From Thermacetogenium sp. UBA5472 (lineage in GTDB: Bacteria; Bacillota; DSM-12270; Thermacetogeniales; Thermacetogeniaceae): a stretch of 12,007 bases of DNA. The notes under the pieces were generated by a model, which saw only the letters and a list, made by a program, of their open reading frames with translations, ran no database searches and was not told the DNA's origin. The stretch covers positions 1 to 12,007 of the forward strand of contig DIQC01000074.1 in assembly GCA_002426495.1 (NCBI GenBank), written 5' to 3'. The position numbers were made by a program, and so were the translations under genes. Positions 1-5,649 of this stretch are shown here, piece by piece (positions within the stretch are counted from its first letter, which is position 1; the number at the start of each line of letters is the position of its first letter).

Positions 1-81
1 AAATGACGGAGCTTTAAAGCCACAATAGCCTATAACTGGAGTAGTTAATAAATTATAAGCCAAAATATTTTTCAACCTTTC

Positions 82-110
82 TTTACACGAATCCTGTTTT
101 TCGTTATAAT
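82..110 (+). promoter_or_regulatory. Sigma-A type promoter of the tRNA-Trp gene
   Basis: A -35 box TTTACA (82-87) and a perfect -10 box TATAAT (105-110) are separated by exactly 17 bp. Transcription should start near 117, about 20 nt before the mature tRNA. Nothing coding was recognised between the window start and this promoter. Confidence 0.75.
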
Positions 111-136
111 AAGGATGCAGCACAGACACAAGATAT

Positions 137-212
137 AGGGGTGTAGCTCAATTGGAAGAGTAGCGGACTCCAAATCCGTTGGTTGCGGGTTCGATCCCTG
201 CCACCCCTGCCA
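137..212 (+). tRNA. tRNA-Trp (anticodon CCA)
   Basis: The sequence folds as a complete cloverleaf. The acceptor stem AGGGGTG pairs with CACCCCT, followed by G and an encoded CCA end. The D arm is GCTC/GAGT. The anticodon stem GCGGA/TCCGT carries loop CTCCAAA with anticodon CCA, which reads UGG. The T stem GCGGG/CCTGC carries loop TTCGATC. It has its own promoter upstream and a hairpin terminator just downstream, so it appears to be a single-gene transcription unit. This tRNA is the ligand that the two tryptophan T-box leaders further downstream would sense. Confidence 0.97.
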
Positions 213-224
213 GAGAAAGTTATG

Positions 225-256
225 AATGACGGAGCTTTTAGGCTTCGTCATTTGTA
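225..256 (+). terminator. Terminator after tRNA-Trp
   Basis: An 11-bp stem, AATGACGGAGC (225-235) with GCTTCGTCATT (242-252), has one G-U pair and a six-base loop. A short, interrupted T-rich tail (TTTGTAT) follows. The weak T tract means some readthrough into hicB is possible. The 14 bases AATGACGGAGCTTT also occur at 2-15. Confidence 0.65.
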
Positions 257-307
257 TCATATAGTGAGTGTAATAACAGGGAAGGCTAAAAACAGGGGTG
301 ATCAAAG

Positions 308-514
308 ATGAAACTAACCATTGTGTTTCAACCTGGTGAAGATGGGTGGATAGTAGCAGAATGCCCAGCTATACCTGGCTGTATCAGTCAAGGGAAAACC
401 AGAGATGAGGCTATTGCTAATATTAAAGAAGCTATTGAGCTTTGCATAGAAGTACGCAAAGAAAAAGGATGGCCAATATTTGCTGATACTGATGAGGTGG
501 AGGTAGCACTTTAA
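308..514 (+). CDS. hicB: HicB-family antitoxin (small form)
   Basis: This encodes a 68-residue protein of the HicB/UPF0150 type, the likely antitoxin that binds and neutralises the RNase encoded next to it. The family pattern is visible: a first strand (KLTIVFQPGEDGWIVAECP), the PAIPGCISQGKTRDEAIANIKEAI segment (about residues 20-43), and a helix rich in E and I. There is room for the HicB-like fold but not for a separate C-terminal DNA-binding domain, so self-regulation by this protein alone is uncertain. The ATG follows a GGGGTG ribosome binding site (about 295-300). The stop codon overlaps the start of hicA by one base (TAATG), which indicates translational coupling. No strong promoter is evident; a weak TATAGT (260-265) is possible, as is readthrough from the tRNA unit. 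The family call is firm; the activity is inferred. Confidence 0.88.
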   Translation: MKLTIVFQPGEDGWIVAECPAIPGCISQGKTRDEAIANIKEAIELCIEVRKEKGWPIFADTDEVEVAL

Positions 515-738
515 TGGCTACGCTCCCCGTAATATCAGGAAGACAAGCCGTCTCAGCCTTTATAAAAGCTGGATGGCAGATAGCTAGAAGCAGAGGAAGT
601 CATATTATCCTCATCAAACCACTTGAATTTTATACTCTTTCTATTCCTAACCACAAAGAACTGGACCGCGGAACTCTTCGCAGCCTCATACGTAAATCTG
701 GTATGACAATTAGTGAGTTCTTGTCACTGCTGAACTAA
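514..738 (+). CDS. hicA: HicA-family toxin (mRNA interferase)
   Basis: This encodes a 74-residue, dsRBD-like protein of the HicA family. These toxins cleave mRNA and are held inactive by HicB. Visible hallmarks are G-W-x(6)-GSH with the catalytic histidine at H30, the IPNHKELDRGTLRSLIRK motif (residues 44-61), and the C-terminal MTISEFL helix. Length and residues match functional family members, so it looks intact. It is translated from an ATG overlapping the hicB stop, with GTGGAGGT about 10 bases upstream. The order here is antitoxin first, then toxin. It may also stabilise the region between tRNA-Trp and the trp genes. That last point is inference. Confidence 0.9.
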   Translation: MATLPVISGRQAVSAFIKAGWQIARSRGSHIILIKPLEFYTLSIPNHKELDRGTLRSLIRKSGMTISEFLSLLN

Positions 739-757
739 TAAACATACTGTTCCCGTC

Positions 758-795
758 TAGCTAATTTAGACAAATGTAGCTAAAATTAGACAAAT
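758..795 (+). repeat. Imperfect tandem repeat upstream of the trp promoter
   Basis: Two near-identical units stand next to each other: TAGCTAATTTAGACAAAT (758-775) and TAGCTAAAATTAGACAAAT (777-795). They differ by one substitution or indel in the A/T run. The period of 19 bp is close to two helical turns. The first unit also forms a gapped inverted pair, GTCTA (755-759) and TAGAC (767-771). The block ends 7 bp before the -35 box of the trp promoter. It could be an operator for an unknown regulator or the remains of a mobile-element end; nothing in the window decides between these. Confidence 0.6.
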
Positions 796-802
796 ATAAT
801 AA

Positions 803-831
803 TTGACAACAATAATCTGGGGTGCTAAAAT
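803..831 (+). promoter_or_regulatory. Strong sigma-A promoter of the first trp T-box/trpBA unit
   Basis: A perfect -35 box TTGACA (803-808) and a -10 box TAAAAT (826-831) are spaced 17 bp apart, with an extended -10 TGC directly in front (823-825). The predicted transcription start is near 838, a few bases before T-box stem I. This near-consensus promoter fits a gene controlled by attenuation rather than by initiation. Confidence 0.85.
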
Positions 832-850
832 GATTTAAATTTTAACCTTT

Positions 851-1122
851 AGCTATAAACCGATGAGCGAGACTAGTAAGAATGATTGGCTGTACTCAGA
901 GAGCCGCTAGCTGGTGGGAATGCGGTTACAAAGATGATTCTGAATGGACTTGCGAGGGTGGCTCGAAACCTTGTAGGGAGTAGATGTCGACGGGAACCCT
1001 GTCCGTTATCAGTAGGGTGCATATGATGGTATGCAAAAGAAGTGGGCGATTTTATCGTCAATTTGGGTGGTACCGCAGAAGCTTATAGCTTTTGCCCCTT
1101 GCATTGGGGCAAAAGCTTTTTT
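851..1122 (+). promoter_or_regulatory. Tryptophan T-box riboswitch leader 1 (upstream of trpB)
   Basis: This is a tRNA-sensing leader RNA. Uncharged tRNA-Trp stabilises an antiterminator and allows trpB-trpA transcription; charged tRNA permits termination. The AGTA S-turn strand lies near 875. The specifier GAA-TGG-AC has TGG (945-947), the Trp codon, in the right place. A GGTGGGAATG apical loop region (913-922) is present, as is a stem II/IIA-type segment around GACGGGAACCCTGTC (990-1004). A GCATATGATGGTATGC hairpin follows (1019-1034). The T-box core TGGGTGGTACCGCAG (1064-1078) is diagnostic, and its bulge pairs with the tRNA CCA end. A factor-independent terminator ends the leader. Together with the repeats on either side, it fills the 636-base stretch without a gene between hicA and trpB. 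Confidence 0.96.
1087..1122 (+). terminator. T-box 1 attenuator terminator
   Basis: A perfect 12-bp stem, AGCTTTTGCCCC (1087-1098) with GGGGCAAAAGCT (1106-1117), has a seven-base loop and a run of six Ts. It sits 8 bases after the T-box core, where the competing antiterminator would use its 5' flank. Confidence 0.95.
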
Positions 1123-1153
1123 GATCTCTTAACGGAGTTGGAGTAAGACCGGC

Positions 1154-1195
1154 CTGCCTGTCGGCAGAAAGGCTTACCTGTCTGCCGACAGGCAG
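1154..1195 (+). repeat. Palindromic repeat hairpin in the trpB 5' UTR
   Basis: CTGCCTGTCGGCAGA (1154-1168) and TCTGCCGACAGGCAG (1181-1195) form a perfect 15-bp stem with a 12-base loop. No T tract follows, so it is not a terminator. The GC-rich CTGCC-GACAGG-CAG core returns at 1245-1260 in a related form, suggesting a small family of interspersed palindromic repeats. It lies between the attenuator and trpB and would form a strong hairpin in readthrough mRNA, possibly affecting stability or processing. Confidence 0.75.
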
Positions 1196-1224
1196 AGACT
1201 GGTATCCTTCGATGAAACAGAATC

Positions 1225-1261
1225 CCCTGCCCGCTTGCAGCTCGCCTGCCGACGGGCAGGG
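1225..1261 (+). repeat. Second palindromic repeat in the trpB 5' UTR
   Basis: CCCTGCCCG (1225-1233) pairs with CGGGCAGGG (1253-1261). An alternative short hairpin, CCTGCC-GACG-GGCAGG (1245-1260), uses the same 3' half. The CTGCCGACGGGCAG core differs by one base from the repeat at 1182-1195. The rest of 1123-1374 holds no recognised gene; only the ribosome binding site AGGAAG (1361-1366) before trpB stands out. Confidence 0.65.
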
Positions 1262-1374
1262 ACATACAGACCTATAGGCATGGGGAGTTTGTCAAAAGAT
1301 CGCAGCCGCAGCTTCGCAGCTATCGACTACGACAAGCTTGGCAAGGCGCAGTATCTAGAAAGGAAGTGACGAAA

Positions 1375-2559
1375 ATGTCAAAGGGGCACTATGGCATCCA
1401 CGGGGGGCAGTATATCCCTGAAACGCTGATGAATGCCATAATTGAGCTAGAAGAGGCCTATAACTACTATCAAAATGATCCAGGCTTTCAAGAGGAACTG
1501 GCGGAACTGCTGCATAATTACGCCGGGCGTCCCTCACTGCTTTATTATGCAGCCAAGATGACCAGGGATCTCAATGGCGCTAAGATCTACCTCAAACGTG
1601 AGGATCTCAATCATACAGGTTCACATAAAATCAACAATGTGCTAGGCCAGGTGCTGTTGGCCAAACGCATGGGCAAGACCCGTGTGATTGCAGAGACAGG
1701 AGCGGGACAGCATGGGGTGGCCACAGCAACTGCCGCCGCCCTCATGGGGATGGAATGCGAAATTTTCATGGGCAAGGAGGACACCGACCGGCAAAAGCTC
1801 AATGTTTACCGTATGGAACTGCTGGGAGCCCGGGTGCATACTGTGACCAGCGGTACCCAGACCCTTAAAGATGCTGTCAATGAGACTATGCGCCAATGGG
1901 CGGCACGGGTGGCCGATACCCATTATGTGCTGGGCTCGGTCATGGGACCACACCCCTTTCCCATGATAGTGCGCGATTTCCAAAGGGTGATTGGCCGCGA
2001 AGTAAAGGAGCAGATGCTGGAAAAAGAGGGTCGGCTGCCTGATGTTCTGCTAGCCTGCGTGGGGGGTGGCAGCAATGCTATGGGACTTTTTTATGATTTT
2101 ATTGAAGAGCCAGGGGTTCGTTTAATCGGCTGTGAAGCTGCCGGGTGCGGCATCAATACCGCTGAGACTGCGGCCACTATAGCCACTGGCACAGAGGGTA
2201 TCTTTCACGGTATGAAGTCCTACTTCTGTCAAGACCAGTATGGCCAAATCGCACCGGTGTATTCCATTTCAGCGGGGCTTGATTACCCGGGTATAGGGCC
2301 TGAGCACGCCAACCTGTATGATACAGGCCGGGCGGAATATGTGCCGGTTACTGATGACGAATCGGTAGAGGCCTTTGAATACCTTTCCTGGACTGAAGGA
2401 ATTATCCCGGCTATCGAAAGTGCCCACGCGGTGGCTTATGCCAGAAAGCTGGCACCGATGATGGCTAAAGACCAAATTATGGTGATCAACCTTTCCGGAC
2501 GGGGCGATAAAGATGTGGCTGCCATAGCACGTTACAGGGGGGAACAAATCGATGAATAG
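1375..2559 (+). CDS. trpB: Tryptophan synthase beta subunit
   Basis: This PLP enzyme joins indole and serine to make tryptophan in the cytoplasm, in an alpha2-beta2 complex with TrpA. From the ATG at 1375 it has 394 residues, the normal TrpB1 length. The PLP lysine is K85 in HTGSHKINN. The catalytic glutamate is E107 in AETGAGQHG. The phosphate-binding loop GGGSNAMG is at 230-237, the GLDYPGIGPEH segment at 301-311, and the C-terminal NLSGRGDKD at 372-380. All look intact. The start was chosen because AGGAAG (1361-1366) is 8 bases before this ATG; an in-frame GTG at 1366 overlaps that site. It is controlled by T-box leader 1 and overlaps trpA by 8 bases. Placing trpBA ahead of trpEGDC is the reverse of the usual operon order. 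Confidence 0.98.
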   Translation: MSKGHYGIHGGQYIPETLMNAIIELEEAYNYYQNDPGFQEELAELLHNYAGRPSLLYYAAKMTRDLNGAKIYLKREDLNHTGSHKINNVLGQVLLAKRMGKTRVIAETGAGQHGVATATAAALMGMECEIFMGKEDTDRQKLNVYRMELLGARVHTVTSGTQTLKDAVNETMRQWAARVADTHYVLGSVMGPHPFPMIVRDFQRVIGREVKEQMLEKEGRLPDVLLACVGGGSNAMGLFYDFIEEPGVRLIGCEAAGCGINTAETAATIATGTEGIFHGMKSYFCQDQYGQIAPVYSISAGLDYPGIGPEHANLYDTGRAEYVPVTDDESVEAFEYLSWTEGIIPAIESAHAVAYARKLAPMMAKDQIMVINLSGRGDKDVAAIARYRGEQIDE

Positions 2560-3343
2560 ATTACCACAGGTTTTTTCTAACGGCAAGGCGTTTATTCCTT
2601 TTATTACTGCAGGTGACCCATCACTGGAGATCACTGAGCAGCTGGTGATCAACATGGCGGAGGCCGGTGCGGATTTAATTGAGCTGGGGATACCCTTTTC
2701 TGACCCTATTGCCGAGGGACCGGTGATCCAAGAGGCAGATAACCGTGCTCTTATTGCTGGCACAACAACAGATAAAATATTTGCCATGGTAGGGCGTATC
2801 AGACAAACTTGCCAGGTGCCCATCGCCTTTATGACTTATATAAATCCCATCTTTACTTATGGCACAGAGCGGTTTATGGAAAATTGCCAGACAGTAGGTG
2901 TAGACGTACTGATTGTACCAGATATGCCTTATGAAGAAAAACAGGAGCTTTTGCCTGATTGCTTAAAATATGGGGTGACTTTGATCTCCATGATTGCCCC
3001 CACTTCCCAGCAGCGCATCCGCATGATTGCCAGTGAAGCGCAAGGCTTTATTTATTGTGTATCATCTATGGGAGTAACAGGTATGCGCCAGGAGCTAAGT
3101 AACAATGTGGAGCACATGATTAAGTCAGTTAAAGAGGTCAAGGATATCCCCTGTGCCATTGGTTTTGGTATCTCGACACCGGAACAAGCCAAGCAAATGG
3201 CCAGGTTTGCTGATGGGGTAATTGTGGGCAGTGCCATCGTTAATATTATCGGCCAATACGGTGAGGATTGCGTACCTCATGTCATGGAATATGTGCGCGG
3301 CATGAATAAAGCGACTAAACAACAATACGAAAAACAACAGTAA
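2552..3343 (+). CDS. trpA: Tryptophan synthase alpha subunit
   Basis: This TIM-barrel enzyme cleaves indole-3-glycerol phosphate and passes indole to TrpB through the subunit tunnel. It has 263 residues, close to full family length. The catalytic glutamate is E44 in LIELGIPFSDP. The second acid, Asp60 of the Salmonella enzyme (in PLADGP), is here a glutamate, E55 in PIAEGP. The loop SSMGVTGMR (171-179), the phosphate-binding GFGIST (204-209) and DGVIVGSAIV (221-230) are present. The ATG lies within the end of trpB and is preceded by AGGGGGGAA (2536-2544), so it is translationally coupled. The last ~13 residues are a charged, glutamine-rich tail. Confidence 0.98.
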   Translation: MNRLPQVFSNGKAFIPFITAGDPSLEITEQLVINMAEAGADLIELGIPFSDPIAEGPVIQEADNRALIAGTTTDKIFAMVGRIRQTCQVPIAFMTYINPIFTYGTERFMENCQTVGVDVLIVPDMPYEEKQELLPDCLKYGVTLISMIAPTSQQRIRMIASEAQGFIYCVSSMGVTGMRQELSNNVEHMIKSVKEVKDIPCAIGFGISTPEQAKQMARFADGVIVGSAIVNIIGQYGEDCVPHVMEYVRGMNKATKQQYEKQQ

Positions 3344-3469
3344 AGTAAAATAGAATATCGATAGCTAAACCGATGAGCAAGAGGAGTAAGGATGATTGGC
3401 TGTACTCAGAGAGCCGCTAGCTGGTGGGAATGCGGTTACAGAGATGATTCTGAATGGACTTGCGAGGGC

Positions 3470-3499
3470 GGCTCGAAATCTTGTGGCTCGAAACCTTGT
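3470..3499 (+). repeat. 15-nt tandem duplication inside T-box leader 2
   Basis: GGCTCGAAATCTTGT (3470-3484) is followed directly by GGCTCGAAACCTTGT (3485-3499), with one mismatch. Leader 1 has only the second version, once. The duplication lies just 3' of the specifier region, where stem I ends and the linker to stem II begins. Core elements on either side are unchanged. Confidence 0.9.
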
Positions 3500-3610
3500 A
3501 GGGAGTAGACGTTGACGGGAACCCTGTCCGTTATCAGTAGGGTGCATATGATGGTATGCAAAAGGAGTGGGCGATTTTATCGTCAATTTGGGTGGTACCG
3601 CAGAAGTGTA

Positions 3611-3646
3611 AGCTTTTGTCCCTGAGCAGGGATAGAAGCTTTTTTT
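3611..3646 (+). terminator. T-box 2 attenuator terminator
   Basis: AGCTTTTGTCCCT (3611-3623) pairs with AGGGATAGAAGCT (3628-3640) over 13 bp including two G-U pairs. The loop has four bases and a T run follows (3640-3646). It keeps the AGCTTTT base of the leader 1 terminator but has a different tip. Confidence 0.93.
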
Positions 3647-3689
3647 GTTGCCATTAAGTGGCCACAAACAGATGAAAGGGGTTAAGCAG

Positions 3690-4487
3690 ATGATTAGACC
3701 TGATAGTGGAAGCATCCAGGCATTGGCGCAGGATTACAGCATGATACCTGTTTGCCGGGAAATTTATGCTGATGCCATTACGCCCATAACGCTGCTGAGA
3801 AAGCTGGCCGGCATCAGCAAGCGCTATTTCCTGCTGGAGAGTGTCGAGGGCGGGGAAAAATGGGGCCGTTATTCTTTCCTGGGCTTTGACCCGGTGATGC
3901 GAGTTTACGGTAAAGAACAAACAGTAACCATTGAGCAAGATGGTGCAATTAAACGGCTGCATACGAAGCAGCCCTATGACCTATTGCGCGAAATTCAGCA
4001 AACTCATCAGGCTCCTCGGATACCTGGCCTGCCGCCTTTTACCGGTGGATTTGTCGGTTACTGGGCTTACGCTATGCTTGGTTACGCCGAGCCGAAATTA
4101 GCTATTAAACGTGGTTTCTACAACGATTTTGATCTGATGCTCTTTGATAAAGTTATTGCTTACGACCATCTCAAGCAGAAAATTTATATTGTGGTGAATA
4201 TGAAAACTGACCGGGTTCTGGAAAATTACGGCAAGGCCATGGCAGAGCTGGAAGCCCAGCCCCGTGGGATATACGGTGGCGCCCTGGGCTATGTGGACTT
4301 TACTGGTAATATGGATACCTGTATTGCTATTCGCATGGCCGCAAAGAAGGATAACCAGGTGTATGTGCAGGCAGGCAGCGGTATTGTGGCTGATAGTATC
4401 CCGGAAAAAGAGTATGAGGAATCCGAAAATAAAGCTCTGGCGGTAATTAACGCCATTTGCCATGCCAAGGAGGTTGATGACTTTTGA
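3690..4487 (+). pseudogene. trpE: Anthranilate synthase component I with internal in-frame deletion
   Basis: Intact TrpE (about 490 residues) makes anthranilate from chorismate with TrpG. This frame gives only 265 residues. Residues 1-188 match the N-terminal regulatory domain, including FLLESVEGGEKWGRYSFLG (47-65) with the LLES motif of the tryptophan feedback site, and PPFTGGFVGYWAYAM (115-129). At residue 188 it jumps directly into the last part of the catalytic domain: PRGIYGGALGYVDFTGN (191-207), DTCIAIR (209-215) and GSGIVADS (229-236). Missing are roughly 220 residues, including the TRPIAGTR, LVDLGRNDIGRV and FPAGTVSGAPK regions that bind chorismate and magnesium. The frame is preserved across the junction. 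The ATG at 3690 follows AAGGGG (3676-3681); an in-frame ATG at 3672 and a TTG at 3645 are less likely. A protein may still be made, but it cannot be catalytic. Confidence 0.92.
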
Positions 4488-4624
4488 TTTTGCTGATCGA
4501 TAATTATGATAGATTTGTCTATAACCTGGTGCAACTGGACTGTAGCATTAGCCTAGATATAAAAGTTATTAGCAATGATGAAATGACCGTGATGGAAAAT
4601 TATCTAAATTATAGGAGGAGATAA
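4484..4624 (+). pseudogene. trpG: Truncated anthranilate synthase component II (glutamine amidotransferase)
   Basis: This frame begins at a TTG that overlaps the trpE stop (TTGA). A strong AAGGAGGT site (4467-4474) is 9 bases upstream. It encodes 46 residues. The start, ILLIDNYDRFVYNLVQ, and the following VISNDEMTV segment are the recognisable N-terminus of TrpG, which is normally about 190 residues. The usual NYDSF is NYDRF here. After about residue 37 the match stops and the frame ends in the ribosome binding site of trpD. The oxyanion-hole GxGxP segment, the catalytic Cys motif GVCLGHQ and the His/Glu pair are all missing, so it cannot supply ammonia to TrpE. It is best read as a deletion remnant whose upstream coupling signals survive. 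Confidence 0.88.
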
Positions 4625-4626
4625 AA

Positions 4627-5649
4627 GTGATGAAAAATGCTATTCAAACAGTGATCAACGGCCAGAATCTGAACTTTGACACTGCTAAAGAAGTGATGGG
4701 TGCCATGATGGACGGTACCGCTACCCAGGCGCAAATGGGTGCCTTATTGACCGGGCTGCGCATCAAAGGTGAAACTGTGGAGGAAATCACCGCCTGCGCC
4801 ACAGTGATGCGGGAAAAGGGTCTGAGGCTTAATCCGGTACGCAATGTGATTGATATTGTCGGCACCGGCGGTGACGGGACGAACACCTTTAACATTTCTA
4901 CCACCTCTGCCTTTGTGATTGCGGTTGGCGGCGTACCAGTAGCCAAGCACGGGAACAGGGGGGTATCCAGCAAAAGCGGCGCAGCAGACGTACTGGAATG
5001 CTTGGGGATTAACCTTAACCTGACCTCTGAGCAAAGTGAAGCAGTATTGGCTGAGAGCAATATTTGCTTTATGTTCTCTCAGCTCTATCATTCCTCTATG
5101 AAATATGCAGCCCCGGTGCGCAAGGAAATGGGGGTGCGTACTATCTTCAACATCTTGGGACCATTGGCCAATCCGGCGGGGGCGACAATGCAGTTAATGG
5201 GTGTCTATGACCGCAAGCTGATAGAATCGCTGGCCCAGGTGCTGGCAAATTTGGGCGTGAGCAGGGGGCTGGTGGTCAGCGGTGGCGAGGAAGGCATGGA
5301 TGAAGCAACTCTCACCGGAGAAACCTGTGTTTGCGAAATTAGATATGGGCAGCTGACCCCTTATGTGATTACTCCTGAGCAATTTGGCTTCAGCCGCTGC
5401 ACCCTAGAAGACTTAGCAGGCGGCAGCCCTGCAGAAAATGCTCAAATCACCCTGGACATTTTAAGCGGCCATGATAAAGGACCGAAACGTAATGTGGTCG
5501 TGCTGAATTCGGCAATGGCTCTTTATTTAGGCATTGATGATTGTACCATTGCCGATTGTATTAAAACTGCACAGGATAATATTGACAGCGGCAAGGCTTT
5601 AGCCAAACTGGAACAGTTTCGTCGCCTGACCAACGGGGTCGCCAGATGA
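4627..5649 (+). CDS. trpD: Anthranilate phosphoribosyltransferase
   Basis: This enzyme transfers phosphoribose from PRPP to anthranilate, the second step of tryptophan synthesis. It has 340 residues, the full family length. Visible motifs are the PRPP-binding GTGGDGTNTFNIST (79-92), the KHGNRGVSSKSG anthranilate/phosphate segment (107-118), the YHSSMKYAAPVRKE helix region, RTIFNILGPLANP, and the metal-binding DE pair in GMDEATLTG. Nothing essential seems lost, in contrast to trpE and trpG before it. The GTG at 4627 is 8 bases after AGGAGG (4613-4618); an ATG at 4630 is also possible. The stop overlaps the trpC start by four bases (ATGA). Confidence 0.97.
   Translation: MMKNAIQTVINGQNLNFDTAKEVMGAMMDGTATQAQMGALLTGLRIKGETVEEITACATVMREKGLRLNPVRNVIDIVGTGGDGTNTFNISTTSAFVIAVGGVPVAKHGNRGVSSKSGAADVLECLGINLNLTSEQSEAVLAESNICFMFSQLYHSSMKYAAPVRKEMGVRTIFNILGPLANPAGATMQLMGVYDRKLIESLAQVLANLGVSRGLVVSGGEEGMDEATLTGETCVCEIRYGQLTPYVITPEQFGFSRCTLEDLAGGSPAENAQITLDILSGHDKGPKRNVVVLNSAMALYLGIDDCTIADCIKTAQDNIDSGKALAKLEQFRRLTNGVAR

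Larger units (their letters stand above)
3363..3647 (+). promoter_or_regulatory. Tryptophan T-box riboswitch leader 2 (upstream of trpE)
   Basis: This is a second tRNA-Trp-sensing leader, nearly identical to leader 1 for about 230 bases. It has the AGTA S-turn strand, specifier GAA-TGG-AC (TGG at 3455-3457), the GGTGGGAATG region, stem II/III segments, the T-box core TGGGTGGTACCGCAG (3589-3603) and a terminator. It differs by about ten scattered substitutions and by a 15-base tandem duplication after stem I (3470-3499). No convincing promoter separates it from trpA; TAAAAT (3346-3351) lacks a -35 partner. It may therefore act on transcripts already passed by leader 1. Nothing else was seen in the 346-base gap between trpA and trpE. 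Confidence 0.95.

Noticed and set aside
873..1061. Minus-strand open frame that resembles another at 3365-3715
   Set aside because: The similarity of the two hypothetical proteins comes only from the duplicated T-box RNA; both are antisense readings of structured leaders.
1154..1261. CRISPR array or intrinsic terminator
   Set aside because: There are too few units, no regular spacers, and no T tract after the hairpins.
1280..1369. Short open frame ending in KAQYLERK just before trpB, possibly the tail of a lost gene
   Set aside because: It matches no TrpF or other C-terminus I know, and upstream it runs through the palindromic repeats. Position alone is not enough.
1366..1374. Upstream GTG as the trpB start
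   Set aside because: It overlaps the ribosome binding site AGGAAG; the ATG at 1375 has correct spacing and gives the usual MSKGHYG-type N-terminus.
2269..2823. Minus-strand open frame of 184 codons opposite trpB/trpA
   Set aside because: It lies across two clearly functional overlapping genes on the other strand and shows no family features.
3341..3360. Dedicated promoter for T-box 2
   Set aside because: TAAAAT at 3346-3351 has no acceptable -35 at 16-18 bp; the evidence is too weak to list.
3690..4624. A fused, shortened TrpE-TrpG enzyme as a novel minimal anthranilate synthase
   Set aside because: The frames are separate, and both lack catalytic residues that the reaction needs; deletion remnants are the simpler reading.
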